A stretch of 64,000 nt of DNA from Vibrio sp. RE86 (GTDB lineage Bacteria > Pseudomonadota > Gammaproteobacteria > Enterobacterales > Vibrionaceae): the NCBI RefSeq assembly GCF_013114545.1, contig NZ_VTXI01000005.1, positions 186,001 through 250,000 on the forward strand, read 5' to 3'. The position numbers and the translations under genes are program-made. Numbering within the stretch: the stretch's first letter is position 1; the number at the start of each line of letters is the position of its first letter. Below the pieces are notes generated by a model that worked only from the letters and a program-made list of their open reading frames with translations, was not told the origin of the DNA and ran no database searches. Positions 17,221 through 27,486 of the stretch are shown piece by piece.

Positions 17221-17987
17221 TGAGTAGCCATTTACTCGTCGGAGAGGTAAGGCATCGCCGCTTTACGCCGGTGGAACACGCACTGAACTATCCATTGTTT
17301 ATGCCATGTTTGGATCTTGATGAGTTGGATGATTTAGAGAAGAACGTGCGCGGATTCGGTAAGCGATGGTTCCACTGGGCAAGATTTAAACGTGAAGATT
17401 ACCTTGGCGAAGGGGACTTAAAACATGCGGTCCAAGATAAAGTCTATCAGCTGACGGGTGTCCGTGTTTCAGGCCGTGTTGAAGCGGTGGTTCATCTTCG
17501 TTATCTAGGAATCTATTTCAGCCCGGTTAACTTCTATTATCTATATGATGAAGAGGGTAAGTGGCGATATCTTCTTGCTGAGGTAAGTAATACGCCTTGG
17601 AATGAAAGACATTACTACGCTCTGGATGCTGAAGACGAAACGACTTGGAATCATGCCAAGCAATTTCATGTCTCGCCGTTTAACCCGATAGAACAACAGT
17701 ATGTCTGGCGCATTAAGCCTCTTAACAAGCAATTATCGATTCATCTTGAGTGTCATCGAGATAACAAGGAGTTTGATGCAACCTTAAAAATGGCAAAGCA
17801 GCCATTTAATTCTAAAGTATTAGTTAAGCATCTGATCTCGACGCCAGTCATGGCAGTAAAAGTCACTACAGGTATCTATTGGCATGCGTTCAAGCTGTGG
17901 GTTAAGGGAGCGCCTTTCTACTCTCACCCAAAATACAAAGATGGGAACGACGATGAAAGTCACCCGAGCGTAAACGTAGAAAAATAA
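17220..17987 (+). CDS. DUF1365 family protein
   Basis: A 255-residue protein with the family blocks GEVRHRRFTPVEHAL, YPLFMPCLDLDEL, LRYLGIYFSPVNFYYLY and EVSNTPWNERHYYAL. DUF1365 genes are almost always beside an FAD oxidoreductase and a CFA synthase, which is the case here, so the protein probably acts on the same lipid, but no reaction is established. The start codon overlaps the preceding stop (TAATG), and the CFA synthase follows after 15 bases. Confidence 0.85.
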   Translation: MSSHLLVGEVRHRRFTPVEHALNYPLFMPCLDLDELDDLEKNVRGFGKRWFHWARFKREDYLGEGDLKHAVQDKVYQLTGVRVSGRVEAVVHLRYLGIYFSPVNFYYLYDEEGKWRYLLAEVSNTPWNERHYYALDAEDETTWNHAKQFHVSPFNPIEQQYVWRIKPLNKQLSIHLECHRDNKEFDATLKMAKQPFNSKVLVKHLISTPVMAVKVTTGIYWHAFKLWVKGAPFYSHPKYKDGNDDESHPSVNVEK

Positions 17988-18002
17988 TAAGGAAATAAAG
18001 CA

Positions 18003-19253
18003 ATGATCAACTCAAGCACACTTCCGTTGCCCAAGCCGCTTACCTCGGTTCAGAAAACAGCGCGTAATATTGCTTTTTCATGCTTATACAAGCTTCAAGT
18101 TGGCTCTTTAACTATCGTAGAGTCTTTTGATGGAGAAGAATCTCATCAGGTTAGAGAAACATTCGGGCAAAAGAACAGCGGTAAACCCAATGCGCTGATT
18201 GAGGTTAAGAATCCAGCCTTTTATGCCCGCCTGTTAAAAGGTGGCAGTATTGCCGCTGGTGAGGCGTATATGGATGGCTGGTGGGATAGTCCTGATTTGT
18301 CAGCGTTAATGGAATTGATGGCGCTGAACTTAGGGGCTCTGGATTCAATAGAGAGTCGTTCGTCATTGCTCTCTAAGTTGGCATACCAGGTAGGTCATTG
18401 GCTAAACCGAAATACCGTGACCAACTCTGCCAAAAATATCGAAGCGCATTATGACCTTAGTAATGAGCTCTACGACACTTTCCTTGATGAGCGCATGCTT
18501 TATTCGTCGGCTGTATTCAACACGTCGACTGACACGTTAGAGCAGGCGCAAATCAATAAAATGGATAGACTTTGTCAGCAGCTGCAATTGACCGCTTCAG
18601 ACCACGTGATCGAGATAGGAACTGGCTGGGGTGCAATGGCGATTTACATGGCGGAAACCTATGGTTGCCAAGTGACAACCACAACGATATCTGAGCAGCA
18701 GTACCAATATGCTAAGCAGCAAATTGAGGCGAAAGGCTTGTCTGAAAAGGTTACGCTACTTAAACAGGACTATCGTTTACTTGAGGGTAGTTACGATAAG
18801 TTAGTTTCGATAGAGATGATTGAAGCGGTGGGCAAGCAGTTTCTTACCTCGTACGTACAGAAGTGTCAGTCATTGCTTAAGCCGGGCGGTCTGATGGCCA
18901 TCCAAGCAATAACTATCGCTGATCAGCGTTATGACTACTACAGCAACAACGTCGATTTTATCCAGAAATATATATTCCCAGGTGGTTTTTTACCTTCGAT
19001 CACTGCTTTAACTCAGACTACGACACAACATAGTGACCTCATTCTGCGTGATTTGTTCGATATCGGGCAAGATTATGCGAAAACACTCCGCTGTTGGTAT
19101 GAGCGTTTCAACAGCCAATTATCTAGCGTGCAGGAATTAGGTTTTGATGAGCGTTTCATTAGAATGTGGAACTACTACTTCTGTTACTGTGAGGGTGGCT
19201 TTAAAGCGAAGTCAATCAGCACTGTTCACATGACATTTCAGCGACCTCAATAA
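18003..19253 (+). CDS. cfa: Cyclopropane-fatty-acyl-phospholipid synthase family methyltransferase
   Basis: A SAM-dependent methyltransferase of 416 residues. It has an N-terminal lipid-associated domain (GGSIAAGEAYMDGWWDSPDL), then the catalytic domain with HYDLSNELYDTFLD, the SAM loop VIEIGTGWGAMAIYMA and SIEMIEAVGKQF. It transfers a methylene or methyl to the double bond of unsaturated phospholipid acyl chains. At 416 residues it is longer than E. coli Cfa (382), and in this operon context it may be the UfaA-like methylase type rather than a strict cyclopropane synthase. The exact product is unresolved. Confidence 0.88.
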   Translation: MINSSTLPLPKPLTSVQKTARNIAFSCLYKLQVGSLTIVESFDGEESHQVRETFGQKNSGKPNALIEVKNPAFYARLLKGGSIAAGEAYMDGWWDSPDLSALMELMALNLGALDSIESRSSLLSKLAYQVGHWLNRNTVTNSAKNIEAHYDLSNELYDTFLDERMLYSSAVFNTSTDTLEQAQINKMDRLCQQLQLTASDHVIEIGTGWGAMAIYMAETYGCQVTTTTISEQQYQYAKQQIEAKGLSEKVTLLKQDYRLLEGSYDKLVSIEMIEAVGKQFLTSYVQKCQSLLKPGGLMAIQAITIADQRYDYYSNNVDFIQKYIFPGGFLPSITALTQTTTQHSDLILRDLFDIGQDYAKTLRCWYERFNSQLSSVQELGFDERFIRMWNYYFCYCEGGFKAKSISTVHMTFQRPQ

Positions 19254-19265
19254 GAGATGTAGACA

Positions 19266-19784
19266 GTGAAGCGCTTGTTACTAATATCAACGTGGTTCCA
19301 GGTCATATGGTTTATGGCTGTGCTTGGAAGTTACTCATTGCAATACGTTACTCTGGCTTTCGCAGTGTTAACGTTAGTGATTTCTGTCGCTATGACTGAT
19401 TTGCCATGGGGCAAAGTTCTTGTTGTTATTGGCATAGGTGTGTGCGTTGACTTTATCAATACCTATACAGGTGTTTTTGAGTTCACTGAAGCGGGTTTCC
19501 CTCTATGGTTACTCGCGCTATGGGTCGCTTTTGCGTGGTACGCATATTTTTTAACACCAATTTTGATTCGTTATCCATTAATTGCCGTATCTATAGTTGG
19601 GAGTGCTGGTGGTGTACTCAGTTACATCGCTGGCAGTAAACTGGGCGCAGTGGAACTTGGGCTTCCTATCTCACTCACTAGTCTTATCTTGGCTATAGAA
19701 TGGGCGCTCATGATAGCCATTATTATCAGGGTATATGGACATGAACAAACTAATGGTAATCGCATGCTTGGTTTGGATAAGTAG
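19266..19784 (+). CDS. DUF2878 family membrane protein
   Basis: A 172-residue integral membrane protein with about five hydrophobic segments. The pattern STWFQVIWFMAVLG at the start and DLPWGKVLVVIGIGVCVDF in the middle fit DUF2878, found beside CFA-type clusters. It starts with GTG at 19266, 12 bases after cfa. No enzymatic motif is evident; it could anchor the pathway at the inner membrane or carry a lipid intermediate. Its 3' end overlaps the next gene by about 44 bases. Confidence 0.75.
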   Translation: MKRLLLISTWFQVIWFMAVLGSYSLQYVTLAFAVLTLVISVAMTDLPWGKVLVVIGIGVCVDFINTYTGVFEFTEAGFPLWLLALWVAFAWYAYFLTPILIRYPLIAVSIVGSAGGVLSYIAGSKLGAVELGLPISLTSLILAIEWALMIAIIIRVYGHEQTNGNRMLGLDK

Positions 19785-20280
19785 CGCAGCAAATGCGACT
19801 CAGCCAAGCAGTAACGAATGGCGTGGTTGGGCAACGGTCGGAGAAGCGCAGCTGTCTATGCTCTTTTTCGATATTTATCAGTCAGAGCTTCTTTCTCCTA
19901 GTGGCTCTTACTCTGTAGAACAAGACGTCACGCCTCACCCTTTGGCGTTATCTATCACCTATCAACGTGATATTTCGCAAAAGCAGTTACTCGATGCAAC
20001 GGTAGATCAGTGGCAAAAGCTTGGTTTTAATGGAACTGACACCGTTCTGTGGGCTGATACTCTATCCACTATCTTCCCTGACATCGAGGAAGGGCACAAT
20101 ATCACCTATGTGACCAATGGGCAGCAAGGGCAGTTCTTTCACGCAGACCAAGCGTCTAGCTCTAAGTTGATAGGCGTGATCGAGGATGAAGCGTTCAATG
20201 ATGCTTTCCTTTCTATCTGGCTGTCGCCAAACACTGATTACCCAAAACTTAGACAAGGTTTAATAGGAAATAATCGATGA
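19741..20280 (+). CDS. Chalcone-isomerase-like periplasmic protein
   Basis: About 179 residues with a signal peptide (MNKLMVIACLVWISSAANA). The mature part (EWRGWATVGEAQLSMLFFDIYQSEL, LSITYQRDISQKQLLDAT, NAFLSIWL-like end) fits the chalcone isomerase-like fold, which in bacteria binds fatty acids rather than flavonoids. The ATG at 19741 is preferred because AGG lies about 10 bases upstream; an ATG at 19735 adds two residues and is possible. The overlap with DUF2878 and the ATGA overlap with the lipoprotein gene place it in the operon. Confidence 0.75.
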   Translation: MNKLMVIACLVWISSAANATQPSSNEWRGWATVGEAQLSMLFFDIYQSELLSPSGSYSVEQDVTPHPLALSITYQRDISQKQLLDATVDQWQKLGFNGTDTVLWADTLSTIFPDIEEGHNITYVTNGQQGQFFHADQASSSKLIGVIEDEAFNDAFLSIWLSPNTDYPKLRQGLIGNNR

Positions 20281-20810
20281 TCAAATCCTTTTTTATTGCG
20301 CTTTTCGCTATCGTTCTTTCACTCGCCTTGATTGGCTGCAGTAGTGACTTAGATGACTATAAGACTTCTGGGCCAGAATTTGCCCTGTTCGAGTATTTCC
20401 AAGGTTCAACAGTCGCTTGGGGAATGGTTCAGGACTACACTGAAAAACAGACCCGTCGTTTCGAAGTTAAAATCGAAGGCAGTGTAGAGGGTGATACGTT
20501 GACGCTTGTTGAAGATTTCGTATTCGATGACGGAGAGGTGTCGCAGCGCATTTGGATAATTGAACGTAAGGAAGATGGCAGCTACTCAGGAAAGGCGGAC
20601 GATATTATTGGCGAAGCCACGGGTAGGGAAGTCGGCAACGCCCTGCAATGGCAATATGATTTTGAGCTACAGCTGGATGATTCAACAGTGGTTGTTGCGT
20701 TTGATGATTGGTTATATCGCCAAGATGATAAACATGTTTTTAACCTGACTAAGATAAAGAAATTTGGTGTCGAGGTAGGGCAAATCACTTTATTCTTTCA
20801 GAAAGTCTGA
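20277..20810 (+). CDS. DUF3833 family lipoprotein
   Basis: 177 residues with a lipoprotein signal (hydrophobic MIKSFFIALFAIVLSLA then LIGC, lipidated cysteine about residue 21). The body (FALFEYFQGSTVAWGMVQDY, then RRFEVKIEGS and LVEDFVFDDGE) is the DUF3833 pattern: a lipocalin-like beta barrel that commonly ends CFA-type operons. It may carry a modified lipid between membranes, which is inference. The start is in ATGA overlap with the CHI-like gene. A terminator follows. Confidence 0.8.
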   Translation: MIKSFFIALFAIVLSLALIGCSSDLDDYKTSGPEFALFEYFQGSTVAWGMVQDYTEKQTRRFEVKIEGSVEGDTLTLVEDFVFDDGEVSQRIWIIERKEDGSYSGKADDIIGEATGREVGNALQWQYDFELQLDDSTVVVAFDDWLYRQDDKHVFNLTKIKKFGVEVGQITLFFQKV

Positions 20811-20822
20811 AGGGAAGAAAAC

Positions 20823-20856
20823 AAAAAGGGTTGATGCTTACACATCAACCCTTTTT
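20823..20856. terminator. Bidirectional terminator between the CFA operon and purB
   Basis: AAAAAGGGTTGATG and CATCAACCCTTTTT pair over a 6-base loop, with A and T runs on both sides, so it can act on both convergent transcripts. Confidence 0.92.
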
Positions 20857-20877
20857 AATTTTCGTACTTTAAAGCAA

Positions 20878-22340
<1,463 letters not shown>

Positions 22341-22396
22341 GATGGTTGTGTAGGTATAAAGAAACAGCTCGCGACAAGGCGCGAGCTGTAAGTAAA

Positions 22397-23017
22397 TTAT
22401 GACATTCTAGCCAATAAAATCTGTGCTTGTTCTAACATCTTCTTACGGCCAAAAATAAGGTGGCGGCGTTTACCACCAACTTGACGCCAAAGAACGGCAC
22501 TGCGGATACCTGAAAGCAGAAGGGCACGAACTTTGTGTTGGTTCGAAGTTTGTTGCAGCACTGATGGAGTACCTGTCACTTGGATGCGAGGACCGACAGG
22601 GCTGATAACGTCTAAATAGACGCTAGCAAGATTGCTCATCATCTGCTCATCAAGTAGATCAAAATGGTCAAGCTGACGTTCAAGCATTGAGATGCGATCA
22701 CCAAGCTGTGACATTGCATCATTGCGAGTCTGAAGTTTACGCTCCAGAGCCATTAAGCTAATGATGTATCGGGTGATTTCGCCGCCAGCAGGGCTGCTAT
22801 CTAGACCTTTAACAAAGCACTCTAGACCAAGCTTTAGATCGCTTTCACGGCCATAAACACCAACCGTGTTGGATGGGGTGGTGTTTAAGATTGCTTTCAG
22901 AGAGGTTTCAAACGCGTCCGAGTCACAGTGACCGTTTTTTGCGACTTGTTGAACCAAGGCGACAGCTTGGCAGATTCCAGCAAATGCGATAGTTCGGTCA
23001 TAAAGTGTGTTAGCCAC
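22397..23017 (-). CDS. hflD: Lysogenization regulator HflD homologue
   Basis: A 206-residue helical protein, peripheral at the inner membrane, matching HflD (YcfC): the N-terminal [16 protein letters not shown], central [18 protein letters not shown] and C-terminal [25 protein letters not shown]. In E. coli it affects lambda CII stability; its general role is unclear. The start is GTG with AGGAGT upstream. It lies 24 bases from mnmA, forming the conserved mnmA-hflD-purB order. Confidence 0.94.
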   Translation of the reverse strand: MANTLYDRTIAFAGICQAVALVQQVAKNGHCDSDAFETSLKAILNTTPSNTVGVYGRESDLKLGLECFVKGLDSSPAGGEITRYIISLMALERKLQTRNDAMSQLGDRISMLERQLDHFDLLDEQMMSNLASVYLDVISPVGPRIQVTGTPSVLQQTSNQHKVRALLLSGIRSAVLWRQVGGKRRHLIFGRKKMLEQAQILLARMS

Positions 23018-23041
23018 GTAATAGTACTCCTGATGTTACGA

Positions 23042-24178
23042 TTAAATGCGTTCTTCGATGATACCACCACCAAGGCAGACTTCATCTTTATAGAAAACAG
23101 CAGATTGTCCCGGTGTTACAGCAACTTGAGGCTCGTCAAAAATAACTTTGATGTTCTCATCATCGATAGGGATGATAGTACATGGGATATCTGTTTGACG
23201 GTAGCGTGTTTTTACAGTGCATTGTAACGGTTCTTGAATCGCAGCACGATCTACCCAGTGCAACTGTGAGGCAATCAAGCCTTGCGATTTTAGGATTGGG
23301 TGATCTTTACCCTGCACCGCAATCAGTACGTTACGTTTTAGGTCTTTATCGCCAACGAACCATGGTTCTTCGTTACCGCCGCCGCCTTTTGTGCCACCGA
23401 TATGTAGACCTTTACGTTGACCAAGCGTGTGGTACATCAAGCCATTGTGCTTACCAATTACTTTGCCTTCAGGCGTTTCAATATTACCCGGTTGAGCTGG
23501 TAGGTAACGACCTAGGAAATCTGTGAATTTACGCTCGCCGATAAAACAGATGCCAGTTGAATCTTTCTTTTTCGCAGTGATAAGGTCTTGTTCTTCTGCA
23601 ATGCGGCGTACTTCTGGCTTTTCAAGCTCACCTACAGGGAACAAGCTGCGTGCAACTTGATCACTGCTCAGTGTGTATAGGAAGTAGCTCTGGTCTTTGT
23701 TGCCATCAAGGCCACGAAGCATTTCAGGCTTCTTACCTGCATCCAACTCCGCTTGCGTAGGGAAGGTGCGGCGAACATAGTGACCCATTGCAATGTAGTC
23801 TGCATCAAGCACTTCATCCGCAAATTCTAGGAATGCTTTAAATTTGATCTCTTTATTACAAAGAATATCTGGGTTTGGTGTACGACCTGCTTTGTATTCA
23901 GCCAAGAAGTATTCGAACACGTTGTCCCAATATTCAGCTGCAAAGTTGATGGTATGTAAGTGAATGCCTAACTTGTCACAGACGGCTTGCGCATCGGCAA
24001 GATCTTCAGCTGCTGTACAGTACTCTTCGTTATCATCTTCTTCCCAGTTCTTCATAAACAGGCCTTCTACTTGGTAGCCCTGCTGTTGAAGAAGATATGC
24101 AGAAACAGATGAATCAACACCGCCGGACATGCCAACGATGACTTTCTTTTGACTGTTATCAATACAGTTGTCAGACAT
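23042..24178 (-). CDS. mnmA: tRNA 2-thiouridylase MnmA
   Basis: A 378-residue enzyme that puts sulfur at position 2 of the wobble uridine of tRNA Lys, Glu and Gln, with sulfur from IscS via the Tus relay. The PP-loop SGGVDSS is at about residues 18-24. The catalytic cysteines are in [12 protein letters not shown] (about 107) and [10 protein letters not shown] (about 203). Length and the conserved position upstream of hflD and purB agree with the family. Confidence 0.97.
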   Translation of the reverse strand: MSDNCIDNSQKKVIVGMSGGVDSSVSAYLLQQQGYQVEGLFMKNWEEDDNEEYCTAAEDLADAQAVCDKLGIHLHTINFAAEYWDNVFEYFLAEYKAGRTPNPDILCNKEIKFKAFLEFADEVLDADYIAMGHYVRRTFPTQAELDAGKKPEMLRGLDGNKDQSYFLYTLSSDQVARSLFPVGELEKPEVRRIAEEQDLITAKKKDSTGICFIGERKFTDFLGRYLPAQPGNIETPEGKVIGKHNGLMYHTLGQRKGLHIGGTKGGGGNEEPWFVGDKDLKRNVLIAVQGKDHPILKSQGLIASQLHWVDRAAIQEPLQCTVKTRYRQTDIPCTIIPIDDENIKVIFDEPQVAVTPGQSAVFYKDEVCLGGGIIEERI

Positions 24179-24351
24179 TACTAAACACCACTTAATTTAA
24201 CTGGAGGCAGATTTTAGCAGAAAGCACAGCAGTGGGACAGATCCGAGACTGAAATCACACTTCCTATTTTCACTATATCTGCGAATTTACGAGTATAGAT
24301 TGCCTATATATGGCATAGTGGGCGGAATTCAAGTTAAGGCGAGAAATAAAT

Positions 24352-24621
24352 ATGACTGATGAAAATCAGATGATGGGTGAAGAGCAGCTAATTGAGGTTA
24401 TAGAGAATCAGTTAGAAGATGGAAACCCGATCAAAGCCAAAGAAACACTGATGCGTTTAATGATGATGGGGACGCCTCGTGAAGATGCAGTAGCGATGAT
24501 GGCATGTGCCGTTGCAATCGAAATATTTGACGTGATGAAAAACGGCAATGAGTTTGATCTAAAACGTTACTCTGAAAATTTAGACTCCTTGCCTGACTTA
24601 GGTTTCATGGAAGGCGAGTAA
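24352..24621 (+). CDS. Small conserved hypothetical protein (89 aa)
   Basis: A small acidic, helical protein: EEQLIEVIENQLEDGNPIKAKETLMRLMMMGTPREDAVAMMACA in part, ending in LPDLGFMEGE. The methionine-rich middle looks like two packed helices with a conserved TPREDA turn. I recognise the general type as a Vibrio conserved hypothetical but cannot name a family. It starts at ATG 24352 after GGCGAGAAATAA. It is divergent from mnmA and has its own terminator, so it is probably expressed alone. Confidence 0.75.
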   Translation: MTDENQMMGEEQLIEVIENQLEDGNPIKAKETLMRLMMMGTPREDAVAMMACAVAIEIFDVMKNGNEFDLKRYSENLDSLPDLGFMEGE

Positions 24622-24629
24622 TCTATTTT

Positions 24630-24664
24630 GGCGAGAGAGTATTACTTCTACTCTCGCCTTTTTT
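24630..24664 (+). terminator. Terminator after the 89-aa gene
   Basis: GGCGAGAG and CTCTCGCC pair over a 13-base loop and are followed by six or more T. Confidence 0.88.
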
Positions 24665-24699
24665 CCCTCTTATATATTACATTCAGATTTAATTCCTTC

Positions 24700-24719
24700 C
24701 TGCAAACGTTTGCTATAAT
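24700..24719 (+). promoter_or_regulatory. gsk promoter with PurR operator
   Basis: The palindromic core GCAAACGTTTGC (24702-24713) of a PurR operator abuts a perfect -10 box TATAAT (24714-24719). The TGC just before it makes this an extended -10 promoter, and no good -35 is visible. PurR binding here would block polymerase directly. Confidence 0.85.
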
Positions 24720-24807
24720 TCCGATTGTTGCCGAGCTAACCCGCGCGATGTAGAATCCCGCTTCCTTTCATCCCTTATTCAGAACCCTTTACGGCAGAAA
24801 AATATCT

Positions 24808-26112
24808 ATGAAATTTCCTGGTCAACGTAAATCTAAGCATTACTTTCCTGTTCATGCTCGTGATCCTCTAGTGAGCCAAGCTCAAGAAAGCAAGAAGATG
24901 TCACGCACGCATATTATTGGTATCGATCAAACCTTAGTTGATATTGAAGCAAAAGTGAGCAGTGAACTGATCGAAAAATACAATCTGAGTAAGGGACACT
25001 CTTTAGTTATTGATGACGTAACTGCAGAAGCTTTATATAACGAGTTAAAGGACTGTGAGCTGATCACCAATGAGTATGCAGGTGGAACGATCGGTAACAC
25101 TCTACACAACTATTCTGTATTAGCGGATGACCGTTCAACACTGCTGGGTGTAATGAGCCAAGATATTAAGATTGGTAGTTACGGTTACCGTTACCTTTGT
25201 AACACTTCAAGCCGCATGGATCTTAACCATCTGCAGGGTGTTGAAGGCGCGATTGGTCGCTGTTTTGCGTTAATCACTGAAGATGGTGAACGTACGTTTG
25301 CAATCAGTGAAGGCCAAATGAATCAGCTCAAACCTGAAAGCATCCCAGAAAAGATCTTCAAAAATGCATCAGCACTTGTTTTGACGGCTTATTTAGTTCG
25401 TTGTAAAGAAGGCGACCCAATGCCAGAAGCGACAATGAAGGCTATTGAGTATGCAAAGAAATATGAAGTACCGGTTGTTCTGACGTTAGGGACTAAATTT
25501 GTTATTCAAGATGACCCTAAATTCTGGCAAGACTTTTTGCGTGACCATGTTTCAGTTGTCGCAATGAATGAAGACGAAGCGGAAGCATTAACGGGTGAAG
25601 CCGATCCTCTTGCTGCTTCAGATAAAGCGTTAGATTGGGTGGACTTAGTTTTGTGCACCGCGGGACCTGTGGGCCTGTTTATGGCTGGTTACACTGAAGA
25701 AGCAGCAAAACGTGAAACGTCACTGCCGCTCTTACCGGGTAGTATTGCAGAATTTAACCGCTACGAATTTAGCCGCCCTGCATCAAAAGATTTATGTGAG
25801 AACCCGATTAAGATCTATTCCCACATTGCACCATATATGGGTGGCCCAGAGAAAATTAAAAACACCAATGGAGCGGGTGATGCGGCGTTATCTGCACTTC
25901 TTCATGATATGGCGGCAAATAAATACCATAAAGAGAATGTGCCAAACTCAAGCAAACACGCGCACTCTTACTTGACGTATTCATCATTTTCTCAAGTATG
26001 TAAGTATTCAAACCGCGCTAGCTACGAAGTGCTAGTTCAGCACTCTCCTCGTTTATCTCGTGGTTTACCTGAGCGAGAAGACAGCTTAGAAGAAGCGTAC
26101 TGGGAACGTTAA
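24808..26112 (+). CDS. gsk: Inosine/guanosine kinase
   Basis: A PfkB-family nucleoside kinase of 434 residues, the same length as E. coli Gsk. It begins MKFPGQRKSKHYFPV as in E. coli. The ribokinase anion-hole motif NTNGAGDAALSALL lies in the C-terminal half with the catalytic aspartate, and EYAGGTIGNTLHN is the substrate-side glycine motif. It salvages inosine and guanosine to IMP and GMP. A PurR operator overlaps its promoter, which ties salvage to purine level. Confidence 0.95.
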   Translation: MKFPGQRKSKHYFPVHARDPLVSQAQESKKMSRTHIIGIDQTLVDIEAKVSSELIEKYNLSKGHSLVIDDVTAEALYNELKDCELITNEYAGGTIGNTLHNYSVLADDRSTLLGVMSQDIKIGSYGYRYLCNTSSRMDLNHLQGVEGAIGRCFALITEDGERTFAISEGQMNQLKPESIPEKIFKNASALVLTAYLVRCKEGDPMPEATMKAIEYAKKYEVPVVLTLGTKFVIQDDPKFWQDFLRDHVSVVAMNEDEAEALTGEADPLAASDKALDWVDLVLCTAGPVGLFMAGYTEEAAKRETSLPLLPGSIAEFNRYEFSRPASKDLCENPIKIYSHIAPYMGGPEKIKNTNGAGDAALSALLHDMAANKYHKENVPNSSKHAHSYLTYSSFSQVCKYSNRASYEVLVQHSPRLSRGLPEREDSLEEAYWER

Positions 26113-26122
26113 TCTTAATATT

Positions 26123-26147
26123 AAGCCTCATTATCATGAGGCTTTTT
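26123..26147 (+). terminator. Terminator after gsk
   Basis: AAGCCTCA and TGAGGCTT pair over a 6-base loop followed by T residues. Confidence 0.88.
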
Positions 26148-26162
26148 CTTTGCGAGACGAAT

Positions 26163-26190
26163 AAAAAAAGCGCCAAATAGGCGCTTTTTT
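26163..26190. terminator. Terminator of hns (bidirectional)
   Basis: AAAAAAAGCGCC and GGCGCTTTTTT form a symmetrical stem with A and T runs on both sides, 23 bases past the hns stop. Confidence 0.9.
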
Positions 26191-26212
26191 AAATAACAAT
26201 TCTAATAACGAA

Positions 26213-26620
26213 TTAGATTAGAAAATCTTCTAGTGATTTGCCTGCATCTAACTGGTCTTGGATTGCTGAAGGAGTACGGCCTTGACCTGTCCAAGTTTTT
26301 TCTTCGCCTGACGCATCTACAAACTTATATTTTGCAGGGCGTGGTGCGCGCTTAGATTTTGGTTTGCTTGCAGTCTCACCTGATAATGCGTTTAGTACCG
26401 CTTCTTTATCTAGGCCAAGAGATTCAATTTGCTTAGCAATTTCGGCAAGTTTAGCTTGTTGTTCAGCCTGTGCTTCACGTTCAGCTTCTTCTGCTTCTTT
26501 ACGTTCAGTAACAACAGTAGTTAATTTATCTAGAGCTTCTTCTAGCTGCTCTAAAGTTAGCTCACGCGAAAATGCACGTAGGCTACGAATGTTTAAAAGT
26601 GTCTTTGTTAATTCCGACAT
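26213..26620 (-). CDS. hns: H-NS nucleoid protein (VicH type)
   Basis: 135 residues. The N-terminal oligomerisation coiled coil (about 1-65, rich in Glu and Ala) is followed by a Lys/Arg/Pro linker (KPKSKRAPRPAKYKF, about 86-100) and the DNA-binding domain with the AT-hook-like core TGQGRTP (QGR at 113-115). H-NS silences AT-rich DNA. V. cholerae VicH has the same build. The gene has a long AT-rich upstream region, compatible with autoregulation. Confidence 0.96.
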   Translation of the reverse strand: MSELTKTLLNIRSLRAFSRELTLEQLEEALDKLTTVVTERKEAEEAEREAQAEQQAKLAEIAKQIESLGLDKEAVLNALSGETASKPKSKRAPRPAKYKFVDASGEEKTWTGQGRTPSAIQDQLDAGKSLEDFLI

Positions 26621-27195
26621 TTATTCATCTCTTCATAATATAAGTTGCCGATATAAGAATCATAAACGCCTAAAAAAAATAATACAATCACTACAGTGTA
26701 AATTTAATTAATTTATTAGTTCAATTAATTAAACAAATTGCTTATATCGAATTAAAAGTCTGGCGTTAGGTTTTGGTGAATCAAATATTGTACGTTGAAT
26801 ATTTCAATTTGGTTTCATATGGAATTGAAAGTGTGCTTTATCAAGTTTACTGAAATTTATATGTCTTGCATTATGAATCCTAAACGGAATGCTAGTTTAC
26901 CTTATCAAAGCATTATTTGAATTAACGCTCCAAACGATACCCATTTATAGGTACGTAAATACAGATTATCGATTCAACTTCTATCATGAAAAGTAGTAGA
27001 CGAACTTCGTATCAAGATGAATATTCATCTTCCGTGGAAGCTTAGGCAGAGCTTGTTGCCTATAAAAGTAACCATAAAATTGGAATGATATGTTGAAATG
27101 GTGCTTTAGATAAGTACAATGGGCGCCACCTAATGCGAAGTGTTGGTTAAATTGTTGTTAAAATGACTTTTCAATAGTTTAAAACTTCATCACTC
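26621..27195. other. AT-rich gap between hns and the lysine riboswitch
   Basis: About 575 bases with no frame I can support. The part next to hns is very AT-rich (26690-26760 is almost pure A and T) and probably holds the autoregulated hns promoter. The rest has no repeats, stems or conserved motif that I could recognise. A small RNA or the distal promoter of the riboswitch transcript could lie here, but I see no direct evidence. Confidence 0.4.
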
Positions 27196-27369
27196 GCGGT
27201 AGAGGAGCGAAATAAATAAGTAATGTTTGTTGGGGTGATGCCAATGAACAAACAGGAAAGGTTATTTCGCCGAAGTGGGTATCCATATCAAAGGTGCTCG
27301 CTGGGGTTACACTCGAAAGGGGTAACACTGCCATAGTCTATAATTTGTAAAACTATGGAGCGCTACTGT
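27196..27369 (+). promoter_or_regulatory. Lysine riboswitch (L box) upstream of the NhaC-type transporter
   Basis: The conserved L-box landmarks are present in order: GGTAGAGGAGCG at the 5' side, an AAGTAA segment (27218 region), TCGCCGAAGTGG, GCTCGCTGGGG, and GGAGCGCTACTGT at the 3' side. The closing stem P1 pairs GCGGTAG (27196) with CTACTGT (27363-27369), seven pairs including G-U. The aptamer binds lysine and turns down the downstream gene. A hairpin follows at 27376-27396, and another at 27452-27486 holds the ribosome site, so control of translation is likely. Confidence 0.93.
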
Positions 27370-27451
27370 AGGGCTGGGATAAGCATTCGCTTTCCCGTCG
27401 CTTAACTTATCTATTTGTCTAGAAATGATTTCTGGCTTTTAGTCTGCAGTA

Positions 27452-27486
27452 GATCTCTAACCATTTATTACTGGTTTTTGAAGATC
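27452..27486 (+). promoter_or_regulatory. Hairpin over the ribosome site of the lysine-regulated gene
   Basis: GATCT (27452-27456) pairs with AGATC (27482-27486) and AACCA (27459-27463) with TGGTT (27472-27476), a bulged hairpin ending immediately before the ATG at 27487 and covering the GAAG ribosome site. It is the likely expression platform of the lysine riboswitch. Folding is read by eye. Confidence 0.45.

Noticed and set aside
27415..27486. Upstream extension of the lysine transporter
   Set aside because: The extra 24 codons coincide with the riboswitch expression platform and have no family resemblance.
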